In this document: positions 30,834-41,332 of the stretch, piece after piece | Position numbering within the stretch: position 1 is the stretch's first letter | Layout: each line of letters starts with the position of its first letter | Assembly: GCF_001639065.2 (NCBI RefSeq) | Contig: NZ_LQXO02000006.1 | Coordinates: forward strand, 186,001 to 250,000 | Direction of reading: 5' to 3' | Length of the DNA stretch: 64,000 nucleotides | Source: Vibrio barjaei | GTDB lineage: Bacteria; Pseudomonadota; Gammaproteobacteria; Enterobacterales; Vibrionaceae | Program-made: the position numbers and the translations under genes | Notes under the pieces: generated by a model | The model's input: the letters and a program-made list of their open reading frames with translations, nothing else | The model's database searches: none | Told to the model about the DNA's origin: nothing

Positions 30834-31418
30834 TTAAGCTAGTGGAGATATGCCTTGTTTCTCTAAGAGAGTGACAAGATCAATGAGAGGTAGTCCGACT
30901 AAAGTATTTGGGTCTTTACCATTGAGTTGACTAAATAACGTGATACCGAGCCCTTCGCTCTTAAAACTTCCGGCACAGTATAGTGGTAGTTCCATATCGA
31001 CATAACGCTCGATTTGAGTGGTCGTTAATTTTCGAAACGTCACATCAAAAGTATCAAGAACGGTTTCCGATTGTTGAGTTTTGGTGTTGTAGACTGCTAG
31101 TCCAGTATAGAACCGAACAGTTTTTCCACTTTGTTGCTGAAGTTGGTGTATTGCATTGCTGCGAGTCAACGGTTTGCCGATGATATTGCCATCGATGACG
31201 CAAACTTGATCGCTGCCAATAATGACGGCGTCTTTTTCATTTTTTAACGCACTCGCTTTTGCTAATGCGAGTCGCTGAACTAGCTCTGTTGCCGTTTCGT
31301 GCTCTTGTGCAGTTTCTTCAACGTTTGGTGCAATAGCTTCAAAGTCTAAACCTAATTTGGATAAAAGCTCCGCACGGTACGGAGACGTTGAGGCTAAAAT
31401 GAGTCGAATTGTTTTCAT
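30834..31418 (-). CDS. yceF: Maf-family 7-methyl-GTP pyrophosphatase YceF
   Basis: A nucleotide pyrophosphatase of the Maf family, matching E. coli YceF, which hydrolyses m7GTP and may clear modified nucleotides. Motifs ILASTSPYRAELL, IGSDQVCVIDG, GKPLT and AGSFKSEGLG are present. Start chosen at ATG 31418 (MKTIRLILAS), 194 residues; the frame runs 14 codons further upstream but homologues do not. It is divergent from yceD, as in E. coli. Confidence 0.93.
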   Translation of the reverse strand: MKTIRLILASTSPYRAELLSKLGLDFEAIAPNVEETAQEHETATELVQRLALAKASALKNEKDAVIIGSDQVCVIDGNIIGKPLTRSNAIHQLQQQSGKTVRFYTGLAVYNTKTQQSETVLDTFDVTFRKLTTTQIERYVDMELPLYCAGSFKSEGLGITLFSQLNGKDPNTLVGLPLIDLVTLLEKQGISPLA

Positions 31419-31553
31419 TTTGGTACAGTTTTTCTTATCATAATTGCAGATTCTAGACATAATGTTAGATTCTTAATCTGTAGGCAAAAAAAGTACAACT
31501 TTTTAGCCTTTTTCTTTGACTAAATCCGTTTTGGAAGATAATATTCGCGCCCT

Positions 31554-32081
31554 ATGCAAAAGGTAAAAATACCGCGAACTGTTGACCCGGGTAAGACAGC
31601 ACAAAAAAGATTGGACTTTGATGGCATCATCCAAGTAAGTCTTTTTAAGCGTCTGAGCGAGTCAGTTAGTAGCGTAAAACGCGATGCTGAAGTGACATTG
31701 TCCTTTGGGCATGATGAACAGCGACTCGTTGTTATCTCTGGTAAAGCTAACATCGAAGTTGATTTGGAATGTCAGCGTTGTAATGAGATTTTCACACATC
31801 TGTGTGAAGTTCAATTCACTTACACTCCTTACTATAGTGAGAAAAGTGAAGAGGATGCACCGGAAGATTATGATTTGGTAGATCTTAATGAGTACGGTGA
31901 GGTCGATCTCATACAATTAGTTGAAGACGAGTTCATCTTAAACCTGCCTCAAGTCGCAATGCACGATATAGCAAATTGTAGCGTTGACTCAAACAACATG
32001 GTTTTTGGAGATATTCCGGAAGAGGTTCCAGAAGATAAGCCAAATCCATTTGATGTTTTAAAGAGCTTAAAGCGTGAGTAA
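31554..32081 (+). CDS. yceD: YceD (DUF177) 23S rRNA accumulation protein
   Basis: A 175-residue DUF177 protein beginning MQKVKIPRTVDPGKTAQKRL, with two conserved Cys in LECQRCNEIF near residue 74. YceD is needed for normal 23S rRNA levels in several bacteria; the mechanism is unknown. It lies 43 nt before rpmF, with which it is usually co-transcribed. Confidence 0.93.
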   Translation: MQKVKIPRTVDPGKTAQKRLDFDGIIQVSLFKRLSESVSSVKRDAEVTLSFGHDEQRLVVISGKANIEVDLECQRCNEIFTHLCEVQFTYTPYYSEKSEEDAPEDYDLVDLNEYGEVDLIQLVEDEFILNLPQVAMHDIANCSVDSNNMVFGDIPEEVPEDKPNPFDVLKSLKRE

Positions 32082-32124
32082 CACTGTTACTGACGTTTAA
32101 ATTACTAACATAGGAGTAGGGTCC

Positions 32125-32295
32125 ATGGCCGTACAAAAAAGCAAGAAGTCACGTTCTATGCGTGGCATGCGTCGTTCACATGATGCGCTAACTTCAGCTG
32201 CACTATCTGTAGACGCAACTTCAGGTGAAACTCACCTACGTCACAATGTGACTGCTGACGGTTACTACCGTGGCAAAAAGGTTATCAACAAGTAA
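32125..32295 (+). CDS. rpmF: 50S ribosomal protein L32
   Basis: A 56-residue protein beginning [20 protein letters not shown] and ending [11 protein letters not shown], typical of L32. A Shine-Dalgarno TAGGAG precedes the ATG. It is followed after 9 nt by plsX, whose Shine-Dalgarno overlaps the rpmF stop codon. The yceD-rpmF-plsX-fab order is the classic link between ribosome and lipid synthesis. Confidence 0.97.
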   Translation: MAVQKSKKSRSMRGMRRSHDALTSAALSVDATSGETHLRHNVTADGYYRGKKVINK

Positions 32296-32304
32296 GGTTG
32301 ACCT

Positions 32305-33330
32305 TTGCATAATATAACCGTTGCACTTGATGCAATGGGCGGGGATTTCGGTCCTTCCGTAACAGTGCCTGCCGCCGTGCAGGCACTGTCGCTTTTCCCA
32401 GAGCTAAAAGTGGTTCTTGTCGGCGACGAACCGTCGATAAATACACAACTCAATCAACTAGGTTACCAACGCACTGCCCGTTTAGAGGTTATGCATAGTG
32501 ACCGAGTCATCTCGAATTCAGAAAAGCCCTCCTTTGCGCTTAGAAACAGTCACGATACCTCAATGCGTATTGCGATTGATCTCGTTGAGTCAGAAAATGC
32601 TGATGCTTGCGTAAGCAGCGGTAACACCGGCGCACTAATGGCATTATCTCGCTTTCGACTGAAACTGTTACCAGGTATTGATAGGCCTGCTTTAGTCACC
32701 GCGTTGCCGACTGTGTCGGGAAGCAAGACGTGGATGCTCGATCTAGGTGCCAACGCATCGGTCGATGCGGATTCTCTCTTTCAGTTTGCGGTCATGGGCA
32801 GTGCATTAGCAGAACAGCATTTAGGCAGAAAACCAAAGGTCGCCATCTTAAACATTGGCGCTGAAGAAATAAAAGGCAACGATCTTGTAAAACGTTGCGC
32901 TGAAATGCTTACTCAAACGCAATCTATCAACTATATTGGTTTCGTCGAAGGTAACGAGTTGTTACACGACGCCGCCGATGTCGTTGTTTGCGATGGATTT
33001 GTTGGAAACACAGCGTTGAAAGCGTGCGAAGGAACGGCTCAACTGATTTTAGATAAACTAAAAGCAAAACTGACCGCCTCTACATGGAAAGGATGGGTAG
33101 CAAGAATATTGTTTTCCGATCTCATAACTGAGGTGAAAACACTGAACCCCGACCAGTATAACGGGGCAAGTTTGTTAGGATTGCGCGGCATTGTCATAAA
33201 AAGCCACGGAAGTGCTGATATTTCAGCACTTGTTCATGCAATAGGCGAAGCGGTTCACGAGGTTAAACGCCAAGTCCCGAACCAAATCAGCGATCGTCTA
33301 GAAGCAGTGTTACTCGAGAGGCAGTATTAG
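32305..33330 (+). CDS. plsX: Phosphate acyltransferase PlsX
   Basis: PlsX makes acyl-phosphate from acyl-ACP for phospholipid synthesis. The 341-residue protein begins at a TTG codon (32305), with AAGG 7 nt upstream overlapping the rpmF stop; the sequence then reads [17 protein letters not shown]. No ATG near the conserved N-terminus exists, so TTG is well supported. fabH follows after 5 nt. Confidence 0.95.
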   Translation: MHNITVALDAMGGDFGPSVTVPAAVQALSLFPELKVVLVGDEPSINTQLNQLGYQRTARLEVMHSDRVISNSEKPSFALRNSHDTSMRIAIDLVESENADACVSSGNTGALMALSRFRLKLLPGIDRPALVTALPTVSGSKTWMLDLGANASVDADSLFQFAVMGSALAEQHLGRKPKVAILNIGAEEIKGNDLVKRCAEMLTQTQSINYIGFVEGNELLHDAADVVVCDGFVGNTALKACEGTAQLILDKLKAKLTASTWKGWVARILFSDLITEVKTLNPDQYNGASLLGLRGIVIKSHGSADISALVHAIGEAVHEVKRQVPNQISDRLEAVLLERQY

Positions 33331-33335
33331 TCTTC

Positions 33336-34286
33336 ATGTATAGCAAAATTTTAGGTACGGGCAGCTACCTGCCATCTCAGATTCGTACTAACGCGGATCT
33401 AGAGAAAATGGTAGATACGACAGATGAATGGATCGTAACTCGCACAGGTATCAAAGAGCGACGAATTGCCGCAGAAGACGAAACTGTTGCAGATATGGGC
33501 TACGAAGCTTCGGTAAGAGCTATCGAAATGGCTGGTATCGATAAAGATGACATTGATCTCATTATCGTAGCAACGACCAGCAGTAGCCATGCTTTCCCAT
33601 CATCCGCATGTCAAGTTCAAGCAAAACTTGGTATTAAAGGTTGTCCTGCATTTGATATGGCGGCAGCATGTACTGGTTTCGTTTATGCACTATCAGTCGC
33701 TGACCAGCACATTCGCTCTGGTATGGCTAAAAATGTTTTAGTTATCGGTTCTGATTGCTTATCGAAGACAGTTGAAGACATTGATCGTTCGACTATTATT
33801 CTGTTCGGCGACGCGGCAGGCGCAGTCGTACTGGGTGCTAGCGAAGAACCTGGCATTATTTCTACTCACCTATACGCTGACGGTCGATTTGGAGACTTGT
33901 TAAGTCTTGAGATGCCGGTACGCGGTGGTGAACTTGATAAATGGCTGAATATGTCAGGCAATGAAGTCTTTAAGGTTGCGGTGACACAATTGTCAAAGCT
34001 GGTTAAAGACACATTAGCGGCAAATGATATGGATAAGTCAGAGCTAGATTGGCTTGTTCCGCATCAAGCGAACTATCGAATTATTTCAGCAACAGCTAAA
34101 AAGCTTGGTATGTCGATGGATCAAGTGGTGGTTACCCTTGATCGTCATGGGAATACCTCTGCGGCAACGGTTCCTACTGCACTAGACGAAGCAGTACGCG
34201 ATGGCCGTATTAAACGTGGACAAAATCTGTTGCTGGAAGCCTTTGGTGGCGGATTTACTTGGGGATCGGCGCTTGTTCGTTTCTAA
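33336..34286 (+). CDS. fabH: 3-oxoacyl-ACP synthase III FabH
   Basis: FabH condenses acetyl-CoA with malonyl-ACP to start fatty acid chains. The 316-residue protein has catalytic Cys112 ([10 protein letters not shown]) and the His and Asn of the triad in HQANYR and GNTSAA. It lies in the plsX-fabH-fabD-fabG-acpP-fabF operon. Confidence 0.97.
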   Translation: MYSKILGTGSYLPSQIRTNADLEKMVDTTDEWIVTRTGIKERRIAAEDETVADMGYEASVRAIEMAGIDKDDIDLIIVATTSSSHAFPSSACQVQAKLGIKGCPAFDMAAACTGFVYALSVADQHIRSGMAKNVLVIGSDCLSKTVEDIDRSTIILFGDAAGAVVLGASEEPGIISTHLYADGRFGDLLSLEMPVRGGELDKWLNMSGNEVFKVAVTQLSKLVKDTLAANDMDKSELDWLVPHQANYRIISATAKKLGMSMDQVVVTLDRHGNTSAATVPTALDEAVRDGRIKRGQNLLLEAFGGGFTWGSALVRF

Positions 34287-34342
34287 TCCCAGCAAAATCC
34301 AAACCAATACTAATTTAGATTGCGTTGTTTAAGGAAATAACG

Positions 34343-35266
34343 ATGAGTAATTTTGCAATCGTGTTCCCTGGTCAGGGTTCACAAACAGTTGGAATGCTTG
34401 CAGAACTGGGCGAGCAATATGATGTAGTTAAAGCGACATTTGCTGAAGCATCTGAGGCACTTGGTTACGACTTGTGGGCACTTGTTCAAAATGGTCCAGT
34501 TGAAGATCTAAACCAAACTCACCGTACTCAGCCAGCATTGTTAGCCTCTTCAGTCGCTATTTGGCGTGTATGGCAGGAGCAAGGACTAGAACAGCCAGCT
34601 CTTTTGGCAGGTCACAGTCTTGGTGAGTACTCTGCATTAGTTTGTGCTGGTGTTATCGATTTTAAAGAAGCGATCAAACTGGTTGAGCTTCGTGGTCAAT
34701 TAATGCAAGAAGCAGTACCAGCAGGTGTTGGTGCGATGTATGCGATCATCGGTCTTGATGATGAGTCTATTGCTAAGGCTTGCGAAGAAGCTGCTCAAGG
34801 TGAAGTCGTTTCTCCAGTTAACTTTAACTCTCCAGGTCAAGTTGTTATCGCTGGTAACAAAGCGGCAGTAGAACGTGCAGGTGCACTTTGTAAAGAAGCT
34901 GGTGCAAAACGCGCGCTGCCTTTACCTGTGTCAGTACCATCTCACTGCGCACTGATGAAGCCTGCTGCTGATAAACTCGCAGTTGCTCTAGACGCGCTTG
35001 AATTTAATACTCCAGAAATATCAGTGATCAACAATGTTGATGTCGCCGCTGAAACTGACCCTGCGAAAATCAAAGATGCATTAGTTCGTCAACTTTACAA
35101 CCCAGTTCGTTGGACTGAAGGTGTTGAGAAAATGAGCGAGCAAGGCGTAGAGAAATTGCTGGAACTTGGTCCTGGTAAAGTACTAACAGGTCTAACGAAG
35201 CGAATCGTTAAGACATTGAGTGCTGCAGCAGTAAACGATGCTGCGTCACTTGAAGCGGTAAAATAA
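34343..35266 (+). CDS. fabD: Malonyl-CoA:ACP transacylase FabD
   Basis: FabD transfers malonyl from CoA to ACP. The start is ATG 34343, behind AAGGA, giving 307 residues; an in-frame TTG at 34325 is not needed. The nucleophile Ser92 is in GHSLGEYSA and the N-terminal GQGSQ motif is at 10-14. fabG follows 13 nt later. Confidence 0.97.
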   Translation: MSNFAIVFPGQGSQTVGMLAELGEQYDVVKATFAEASEALGYDLWALVQNGPVEDLNQTHRTQPALLASSVAIWRVWQEQGLEQPALLAGHSLGEYSALVCAGVIDFKEAIKLVELRGQLMQEAVPAGVGAMYAIIGLDDESIAKACEEAAQGEVVSPVNFNSPGQVVIAGNKAAVERAGALCKEAGAKRALPLPVSVPSHCALMKPAADKLAVALDALEFNTPEISVINNVDVAAETDPAKIKDALVRQLYNPVRWTEGVEKMSEQGVEKLLELGPGKVLTGLTKRIVKTLSAAAVNDAASLEAVK

Positions 35267-35279
35267 AAGGAACGCGATA

Positions 35280-36017
35280 ATGATGAACCTTGAAGGCAAA
35301 ATTGCCTTAGTAACAGGTGCTAGCCGTGGTATCGGTCGCTCAATTGCCGAGCTATTGGTAGAGCGCGGTGCAACAGTAATCGGTACAGCAACATCTGAAA
35401 ATGGTGCTGCGGCGATCAGCGAGTATTTAGGTGAGAATGGTAAAGGTTTGGCACTAAACGTGACAGATACCGACTCAATCGAAGCAGTACTAAAGCAGAT
35501 CAACGCTGATTTTGGTGCGATCGACATTCTTGTAAACAACGCTGGTATTACACGCGACAACCTTCTTATGCGTATGAAGGACGACGAGTGGACAGATATC
35601 ATGGACACTAACCTAACGTCTATCTTCCGCCTGTCTAAAGCAGTACTACGCGGTATGATGAAGAAGCGTCAAGGTCGTATCATCAACGTAGGTTCTGTTG
35701 TTGGTACTATGGGTAACGCAGGTCAAACGAACTACGCGGCAGCGAAAGCGGGCGTAATTGGTTTTACTAAGTCAATGGCACGTGAAGTTGCATCTCGCGG
35801 TGTGACCGTGAACACAGTTGCACCAGGTTTTATCGAAACAGATATGACAAAAGCACTGAATGATGAGCAACGAGCTGCTACACTAGCCAACGTACCTGCT
35901 GGTCGTTTAGGTGACCCTCGTGAAATTGCGTCTGCTGTTGCATTCCTTGCATCACCAGAAGCGGCATACATCACAGGTGAGACACTTCACGTAAATGGTG
36001 GCATGTACATGGTTTGA
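35280..36017 (+). CDS. fabG: 3-oxoacyl-ACP reductase FabG
   Basis: An NADPH-dependent short-chain dehydrogenase reducing 3-oxoacyl-ACP. GASRGIG nucleotide-binding motif, NNAG, catalytic Ser and YAAAKAG are all present. Two consecutive ATGs (35280 and 35283) give 245 or 244 residues; the second matches some vibrios' FabG. AAAGGA lies 8-11 nt upstream. Confidence 0.97.
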   Translation: MMNLEGKIALVTGASRGIGRSIAELLVERGATVIGTATSENGAAAISEYLGENGKGLALNVTDTDSIEAVLKQINADFGAIDILVNNAGITRDNLLMRMKDDEWTDIMDTNLTSIFRLSKAVLRGMMKKRQGRIINVGSVVGTMGNAGQTNYAAAKAGVIGFTKSMAREVASRGVTVNTVAPGFIETDMTKALNDEQRAATLANVPAGRLGDPREIASAVAFLASPEAAYITGETLHVNGGMYMV

Positions 36018-36179
36018 TCTGTGCAACATTTGTGCATGATTTAAGTCAAAAATGTGCTGAATTTCGGTTAAATTCGCTAAAATTGTGGTTTGACCAGCAA
36101 GGACCCCCTTGCAACTTTCAATAGTTCGAATAAACTACGGAAACATCGCATAAAGCGAAATCTGTAAAGGAAAAGAAAA

Positions 36180-36413
36180 ATGAGCAACATCGAAGAACGC
36201 GTAAAGAAAATCATTGTTGAACAGCTAGGTGTAGACGAAGCAGAAGTTAAGAACGAAGCTTCTTTCGTTGACGATCTAGGTGCAGATTCTCTAGATACAG
36301 TTGAGCTAGTAATGGCTCTAGAAGAGGAATTCGACACTGAGATTCCTGATGAAGAAGCTGAGAAGATCACTACTGTTCAAGCTGCTATCGACTACGTAAA
36401 CAGCGCTCAGTAA
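36180..36413 (+). CDS. acpP: Acyl carrier protein
   Basis: A 77-residue acidic carrier protein with the phosphopantetheine attachment site Ser37 in GADSLDT. The 162-nt gap before it probably contains its own promoter, as in E. coli. AAGGA precedes the start and a strong terminator follows. Confidence 0.98.
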
Positions 36414-36423
36414 TATCTCTTTC

Positions 36424-36453
36424 CAGGCGGCCTTCTGGCCGCCTGTGTTTTTT
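36424..36453 (+). terminator. Terminator after acpP
   Basis: Nine-pair G/C-rich stem (36424-36432 with 36437-36445), 4-nt loop, then a run of T with one G. It sits between acpP and fabF and may only partly stop transcription. Confidence 0.85.
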
Positions 36454-36507
36454 TAAACGTCTTCTATCCTTTCAAATAGAATCACAAATATCCCGGAGAA
36501 TAAAATC

Positions 36508-37749
36508 GTGTCCAAGCGTCGTGTTGTTGTCACTGGCATGGGTATGTTGTCACCGGTAGGCAACACCGTAGAATCTTCATGGAAAGCCCTTTTGGAGGGT
36601 AAGAGTGGTATCGTAAATATTGAACATTTCGATACAACCGATTTTTCAACTCGTTTCGCTGGCTTAGTAAAAGACTTTGATGGTAGTGAATACGTGTCTA
36701 AAAAAGATGCTAAGAAAATGGATTTATTTATCCAATATGGCATCGTGGCAGGCATGCACGCTCTCAAAGACTCTGGTTTAGAAGTCACTCCAGAAAACCA
36801 ACACCGTGTCGGTGTAGCTATTGGTTCTGGTATTGGTGGTCTTGACCTAATCGAAGCGGGACATCAAGCGTTGGTAACGAAAGGCCCACGTCGTGTAAGC
36901 CCTTTCTTTGTACCTTCGACTATCGTAAATATGGTTGCTGGCCAACTTTCTATTCTTGCTGGTCTTCGTGGTCCTAACGTCGCAATCTCTACTGCATGTA
37001 CGACTGGCCTTCACAATATCGGTCATGCTGCACGTATGATTGCGTATGGTGACGCTGAAGCAATGGTAGCGGGTGGTGCGGAAAAAGCCTCTACGCCACT
37101 TGGTATGGCAGGTTTTGGTGCGGCTAAAGCGCTATCTACTCGTAACGACGAGCCACAAAAAGCGTCACGTCCTTGGGACGTTGACCGTGATGGCTTCGTA
37201 CTGGGTGACGGTGCAGGTATGATCGTTCTTGAAGAGTATGAGCATGCTAAAGCGCGTGGCGCGAAAATTTATGCTGAGCTTGTCGGCTTTGGTATGAGTG
37301 GTGATGCTTACCACATGACTTCACCAAGTGAAGATGGCTCTGGTGGCGCTCTAGCGATGGAAGCTGCACTTCGTGATGCAGGCATTACTGGTGAACAAAT
37401 CGGTTATGTGAACGCTCACGGTACCTCAACACCAGCCGGTGACGTTGCTGAGATTAAAGGCATTAAACGTGCTCTTGGCGAAGAAGGTGCGAAGAAAGTG
37501 CTAGTGTCATCGACAAAATCGATGACAGGCCACCTTCTAGGCGCAGCGGGTTCAGCGGAAGCGATCATCACTATTATGTCTTTGGTTGATCAAATTGTTC
37601 CGCCAACGATTAACCTAGATAATCCAGATCCTGAGTGTGATGTAGACTTAGTTCCACATACTGCACGCAAAGTTGACATGGAATATGCACTTTGTAACTC
37701 ATTTGGATTTGGCGGTACTAACGGTTCATTGATTTTCAAAAAGATGTAA
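36508..37749 (+). CDS. fabF: 3-oxoacyl-ACP synthase II FabF
   Basis: The elongating ketosynthase of fatty acid synthesis, 413 residues, with catalytic Cys164 ([10 protein letters not shown]) and two His motifs ([21 protein letters not shown]). The annotated start GTG 36508 follows CGGAG. FabF in E. coli controls the temperature response of membrane unsaturation. Confidence 0.97.
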   Translation: MSKRRVVVTGMGMLSPVGNTVESSWKALLEGKSGIVNIEHFDTTDFSTRFAGLVKDFDGSEYVSKKDAKKMDLFIQYGIVAGMHALKDSGLEVTPENQHRVGVAIGSGIGGLDLIEAGHQALVTKGPRRVSPFFVPSTIVNMVAGQLSILAGLRGPNVAISTACTTGLHNIGHAARMIAYGDAEAMVAGGAEKASTPLGMAGFGAAKALSTRNDEPQKASRPWDVDRDGFVLGDGAGMIVLEEYEHAKARGAKIYAELVGFGMSGDAYHMTSPSEDGSGGALAMEAALRDAGITGEQIGYVNAHGTSTPAGDVAEIKGIKRALGEEGAKKVLVSSTKSMTGHLLGAAGSAEAIITIMSLVDQIVPPTINLDNPDPECDVDLVPHTARKVDMEYALCNSFGFGGTNGSLIFKKM

Positions 37750-37780
37750 CCCGCGGTAATCGTACAAGACACTTGTATTC

Positions 37781-37820
37781 AAACGGCTTGATGCTTAGCA
37801 TTAAGCCGTTTTGTTTTTAA
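37781..37820 (+). terminator. Terminator after fabF
   Basis: Fourteen-pair stem (37781-37794 with 37798-37811, one G-T), 3-nt loop, followed by a T-rich tract. Confidence 0.88.
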
Positions 37821-37830
37821 AGGAAGAACT

Positions 37831-38634
37831 ATGTTTTGGCGTGATGGAAATCAAGTCGACCATGTTTCAGTTACGGACAGAAGTTTTCAATATGGTGACG
37901 GTTGCTTTACAACGATTCTGACTAAGTCAGGCAAAATGCAGTTGTGGGGTCAACATGTTAAGCGAATGGAACGGGCTTTACTGCGTCTGAAGATAGCGGC
38001 TGTAGATTGGCAACAGATGAAGGCAGAACTTGAGCGAGTTGTGTCACGCAAAGCACTAGCTGGCATTAAAATACATGTGAGCCGTGGTGAAGGAGGGCGA
38101 GGTTATAGTCCTTGTGTCAATCGAGGCCCTTTGATTACCCTAAGCCAGTTCGATTTCCCTGATAGCTATACTGAATTACGCCAAGTTGGCCTTGAGCTGA
38201 CACTTTGTGAAGTCGCATTGGGGCTAAACCCGTTGCTAGCGGGGTTAAAGCATAACAATCGTCTGGAGCAAATCCTTGCAAAGGAAGAAGTTGAACGTAG
38301 TGACCGTCTCGATGGAGTCGTGTTGGATATTAACGGTAACGTGATCGAAACTACAATGGCGAATATCTTTTGGATTAGGGATGGTGTACTTCACACGCCA
38401 AGTCTTGATATGGCCGGAGTAGAAGGTGTTATGCGTGAAGAAGTTATACGAGTAGCAAATCAAGATGAGCTGCCGATCTCAATCGACTCTTTTAAGCTCA
38501 ACACATTGATGTCCGCAGATGAGATATTCGTTAGCAATTGTATTTTAGGGGTTGCGCCCGTAACCAAAATTCAGGATGCTCAATTCCCTATTGGAAGCAT
38601 GACAAGACGTATTCAGGAGAAGTTAGGTCAGTGA
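37831..38634 (+). CDS. pabC: Aminodeoxychorismate lyase PabC
   Basis: A PLP enzyme converting 4-amino-4-deoxychorismate to p-aminobenzoate for folate. The 267-residue protein has the PLP lysine at K140 (AGLKHNNRLEQ). Its stop overlaps the GTG start of mltG, an arrangement that couples the two genes. A terminator separates it from fabF, unlike a simple read-through operon. Confidence 0.94.
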   Translation: MFWRDGNQVDHVSVTDRSFQYGDGCFTTILTKSGKMQLWGQHVKRMERALLRLKIAAVDWQQMKAELERVVSRKALAGIKIHVSRGEGGRGYSPCVNRGPLITLSQFDFPDSYTELRQVGLELTLCEVALGLNPLLAGLKHNNRLEQILAKEEVERSDRLDGVVLDINGNVIETTMANIFWIRDGVLHTPSLDMAGVEGVMREEVIRVANQDELPISIDSFKLNTLMSADEIFVSNCILGVAPVTKIQDAQFPIGSMTRRIQEKLGQ

Positions 38635-39647
38635 TAAAGAAGTTTTTGTTTGCAGTGGTTGTTTTAGGAGCAATTGCTTTAGGTGGCTTTCTATATGTTA
38701 AACAGAGCGTAAACGAATTTATCGCTCAGCCGTTGAATATTGAACAACCACATCTTGTAACCGTGGAGCGAGGTAATAATCTCAATACGGTCATCTCAAC
38801 ATTCGTAGACGATCAGTGGATTAAGCCTACTCAATTTTCATCTCTTATTCGTCGTTTTCATCCGAATCTTACTCAAATAAAAGTGGGTACCTTCGAAGTC
38901 CTACCGGGGATGACTTTTGAGCAAGCACTCAACGCGATCATTGATGGCAAAGAATATCAACTCGCGATCACTTTTATCGAAGGGTCTACTTTCAAAGAGT
39001 GGCGAGAGCAGTTCAAACAAGCAGAATATCTTGAGCATGAGACAGACACGTTAACAGAAGCAGAAATTGCGCAGCAATTGGGTATTGAACGTGAAAAGCT
39101 GGAAGGGCTGTTTCTTGCTGAGACCTATCATTATTCTGTTGGTGATAGTGATTTAGACATCTTGAAGCGTGCTCATCGAAAGCTGAATGTTATCCTAGAG
39201 CAGAGCTGGGAGACTCGACAAGATAAATTACCCTTAAAGAATAGCTATGAGGCACTGATACTCGCTTCTATTATTGAAAAAGAAACCTCGGTACCATCAG
39301 AAAGAGAGCGAGTAGCGTCTGTCTTCGTGAATCGACTCAATAAGCGTATGCGACTTCAAACCGATCCTACCGTTATTTACGGAATGGGCGATCGTTACGA
39401 TGGCAATATTAGAAAGAAAGATCTCCGAGAGGCAACTCCGTATAACACTTATGTCATCAATGGTTTGCCACCTACGCCAATTGCTATGCCAGGCAAAGCG
39501 TCTATCCTTGCTGCAGTAAATCCTGAAGATAGCAATTACTTATACTTTGTTGCGAGCGGTACAGGTGGACATGTATTTTCCAAAAATCTACGAGACCACA
39601 ATCGAGCGGTCCAACAATACTTAAGACAATTAAGAAGTAAAAAATGA
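38631..39647 (+). CDS. mltG: Endolytic murein transglycosylase MltG
   Basis: An inner-membrane enzyme that cuts nascent glycan strands. I start at GTG 38631, overlapping the pabC stop by 4 nt (GTGA), giving 338 residues; an upstream ATG lies inside pabC. There is one N-terminal transmembrane helix (about 5-24), a LysM-like region, and a YceG domain with the catalytic Glu in [14 protein letters not shown]. tmk starts on its stop codon (ATGA). Confidence 0.94.
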   Translation: MIKKFLFAVVVLGAIALGGFLYVKQSVNEFIAQPLNIEQPHLVTVERGNNLNTVISTFVDDQWIKPTQFSSLIRRFHPNLTQIKVGTFEVLPGMTFEQALNAIIDGKEYQLAITFIEGSTFKEWREQFKQAEYLEHETDTLTEAEIAQQLGIEREKLEGLFLAETYHYSVGDSDLDILKRAHRKLNVILEQSWETRQDKLPLKNSYEALILASIIEKETSVPSERERVASVFVNRLNKRMRLQTDPTVIYGMGDRYDGNIRKKDLREATPYNTYVINGLPPTPIAMPGKASILAAVNPEDSNYLYFVASGTGGHVFSKNLRDHNRAVQQYLRQLRSKK

Positions 39648-40282
39648 GCCAAGCAAAATTTATCGTTATTGAAGGACTAGAAGGTGCAGGGAAAAGCACA
39701 GCGATCAGTACATTGCGAGCTGAGTTGGATGCAGCTGGCATTCAGGAAATCGTTAATACACGTGAACCTGGAGGGACAGTTCTAGCAGAAAAAATGCGAG
39801 CCTTGGTCAAAGAAGAACACGAAGGCGAGCCGCTGCAAGACCGCGCTGAGTTACTGTTAATGTATGCATCACGTATCCAATTGGTTGAGACAGTGATCAA
39901 GCCGGCGTTAGCAAAAGGTGCTTGGGTAATTGGTGATAGACATGACATGTCTTCACAAGCATACCAAGGCGGTGGTCGTGAAATTGATCAAACTGTGATG
40001 TCTTCGCTAAAGCATATTGCCATTGGTGAATTCAAACCCAATTTTACTTTGTATCTGGACATCGACCCACGTTTAGGTCTTGAGCGTGCACGTGGACGAG
40101 GTGAACTCGACCGAATCGAAAAAATGGACATTAGTTTCTTTGAGCGCACCCGTGAGCGCTATCTTGAAATGGCGAACAATGATGAGTCAGTTGCTATTAT
40201 TGACGCGAGCCAGAAAATTGAAGATGTACAGCACTCGATCCAGCAGGTTGTGCGTACTTGGTTAGCAAAGCAAAAAGGGTAA
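39644..40282 (+). CDS. tmk: Thymidylate kinase
   Basis: Phosphorylates dTMP to dTDP. The 212-residue protein has the P-loop GLEGAGKST near the N-terminus and the DRHD and [10 protein letters not shown] segments expected. It overlaps mltG by 4 nt and lies 3 nt before holB. Confidence 0.97.
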   Translation: MSQAKFIVIEGLEGAGKSTAISTLRAELDAAGIQEIVNTREPGGTVLAEKMRALVKEEHEGEPLQDRAELLLMYASRIQLVETVIKPALAKGAWVIGDRHDMSSQAYQGGGREIDQTVMSSLKHIAIGEFKPNFTLYLDIDPRLGLERARGRGELDRIEKMDISFFERTRERYLEMANNDESVAIIDASQKIEDVQHSIQQVVRTWLAKQKG

Positions 40283-40285
40283 TCT

Positions 40286-41242
40286 ATGCAAGTCTATCCG
40301 TGGTTAGTACCAATTTGGTCGAAGCTTAAGGATAACCTTGAACGACAGCACGTGCCCGGAGCGATGTTGATTCAAGCTAAGGTAGGTTTGGCTCCGGAAT
40401 CACTGATTGAACGATACGTCGCAGGGCTGATGTGTCAAAACGACAAGTCTGAACCTTGCGGATTCTGCCATTGTTGCGATTTACTTAAGGCCAGTGGACA
40501 CCCCGATGTTCACTATGTGCTTCCCGAGAAAGATAAAAAATCGTTATCCGTTGAGCAGATACGACAAGCAAACAAGTGGGCATTAGAGTCTTCTCAGTTT
40601 GGTCACTATCGAGTTATTGTTATTCCTCAAGCCGATCGTATGAATGCCTCGGCAGCCAATGCGCTGTTAAAAACACTCGAAGAGCCTCCGGCGCAATGTT
40701 TGTTTATTTTGTTGACTGATAACACCAAGTTATTGCTGCCAACGATCAGAAGTCGTTGTGAAGTGTGGCATGTTTCATCGCCTTCCGAACAAATGTGTAT
40801 TGACTGGGTTAGCAAAGAGATAGGAAAGCCCGTCCCTCGTCATTCTGCGCTACTTTGCCATTTTGAACCGATTTCAACGCGTCAGTTTGTAGAGTCGGGA
40901 CAAAATAAAGAGTATCAAGCGTTAATTGGCGCCTTCATCGGTTTTATTCGTAGTGATGGTTTAGATACTAATGAATTTATCACAGCGTTAATGAAGAATA
41001 GTAGCGAGCTTTCTACTCAGCTCAATTGGTTGTGGTTACTTCTTAGCTGTGCTCAAAAATCTTCCTTAGGTATTGATATTCAAACGTCTTTACCTGAAGC
41101 GAGCCAAATTGCTGAAGTGTACGGTTACGAAAGCCTATATACGCATGCTCAGTCGCTACAAGCACTGAGCGAGCAATTACGTTCCTTTCCAGGCCTTAAC
41201 ACTGAATTACTCGTGGCTGATTGGCTTTATGGGTTGAACTAA
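40286..41242 (+). CDS. holB: DNA polymerase III subunit delta'
   Basis: A clamp-loader subunit, 318 residues, related to DnaX but without a functional P-loop. It shows the four-Cys zinc module (CGFCHCCD with an earlier Cys), the motif NALLKTLEEPP and the arginine-finger region TIRSRC. It lies in the tmk-holB-tatD order shared with E. coli. Confidence 0.95.
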   Translation: MQVYPWLVPIWSKLKDNLERQHVPGAMLIQAKVGLAPESLIERYVAGLMCQNDKSEPCGFCHCCDLLKASGHPDVHYVLPEKDKKSLSVEQIRQANKWALESSQFGHYRVIVIPQADRMNASAANALLKTLEEPPAQCLFILLTDNTKLLLPTIRSRCEVWHVSSPSEQMCIDWVSKEIGKPVPRHSALLCHFEPISTRQFVESGQNKEYQALIGAFIGFIRSDGLDTNEFITALMKNSSELSTQLNWLWLLLSCAQKSSLGIDIQTSLPEASQIAEVYGYESLYTHAQSLQALSEQLRSFPGLNTELLVADWLYGLN

Positions 41243-41332
41243 GTCTAGAATTAGTCATTGCGCTATATTACTTTGAACGAGCTTGGCTAACGCAAAGCTC
41301 GTTCATCATTATCAAATTTAAGTTAGAAAATT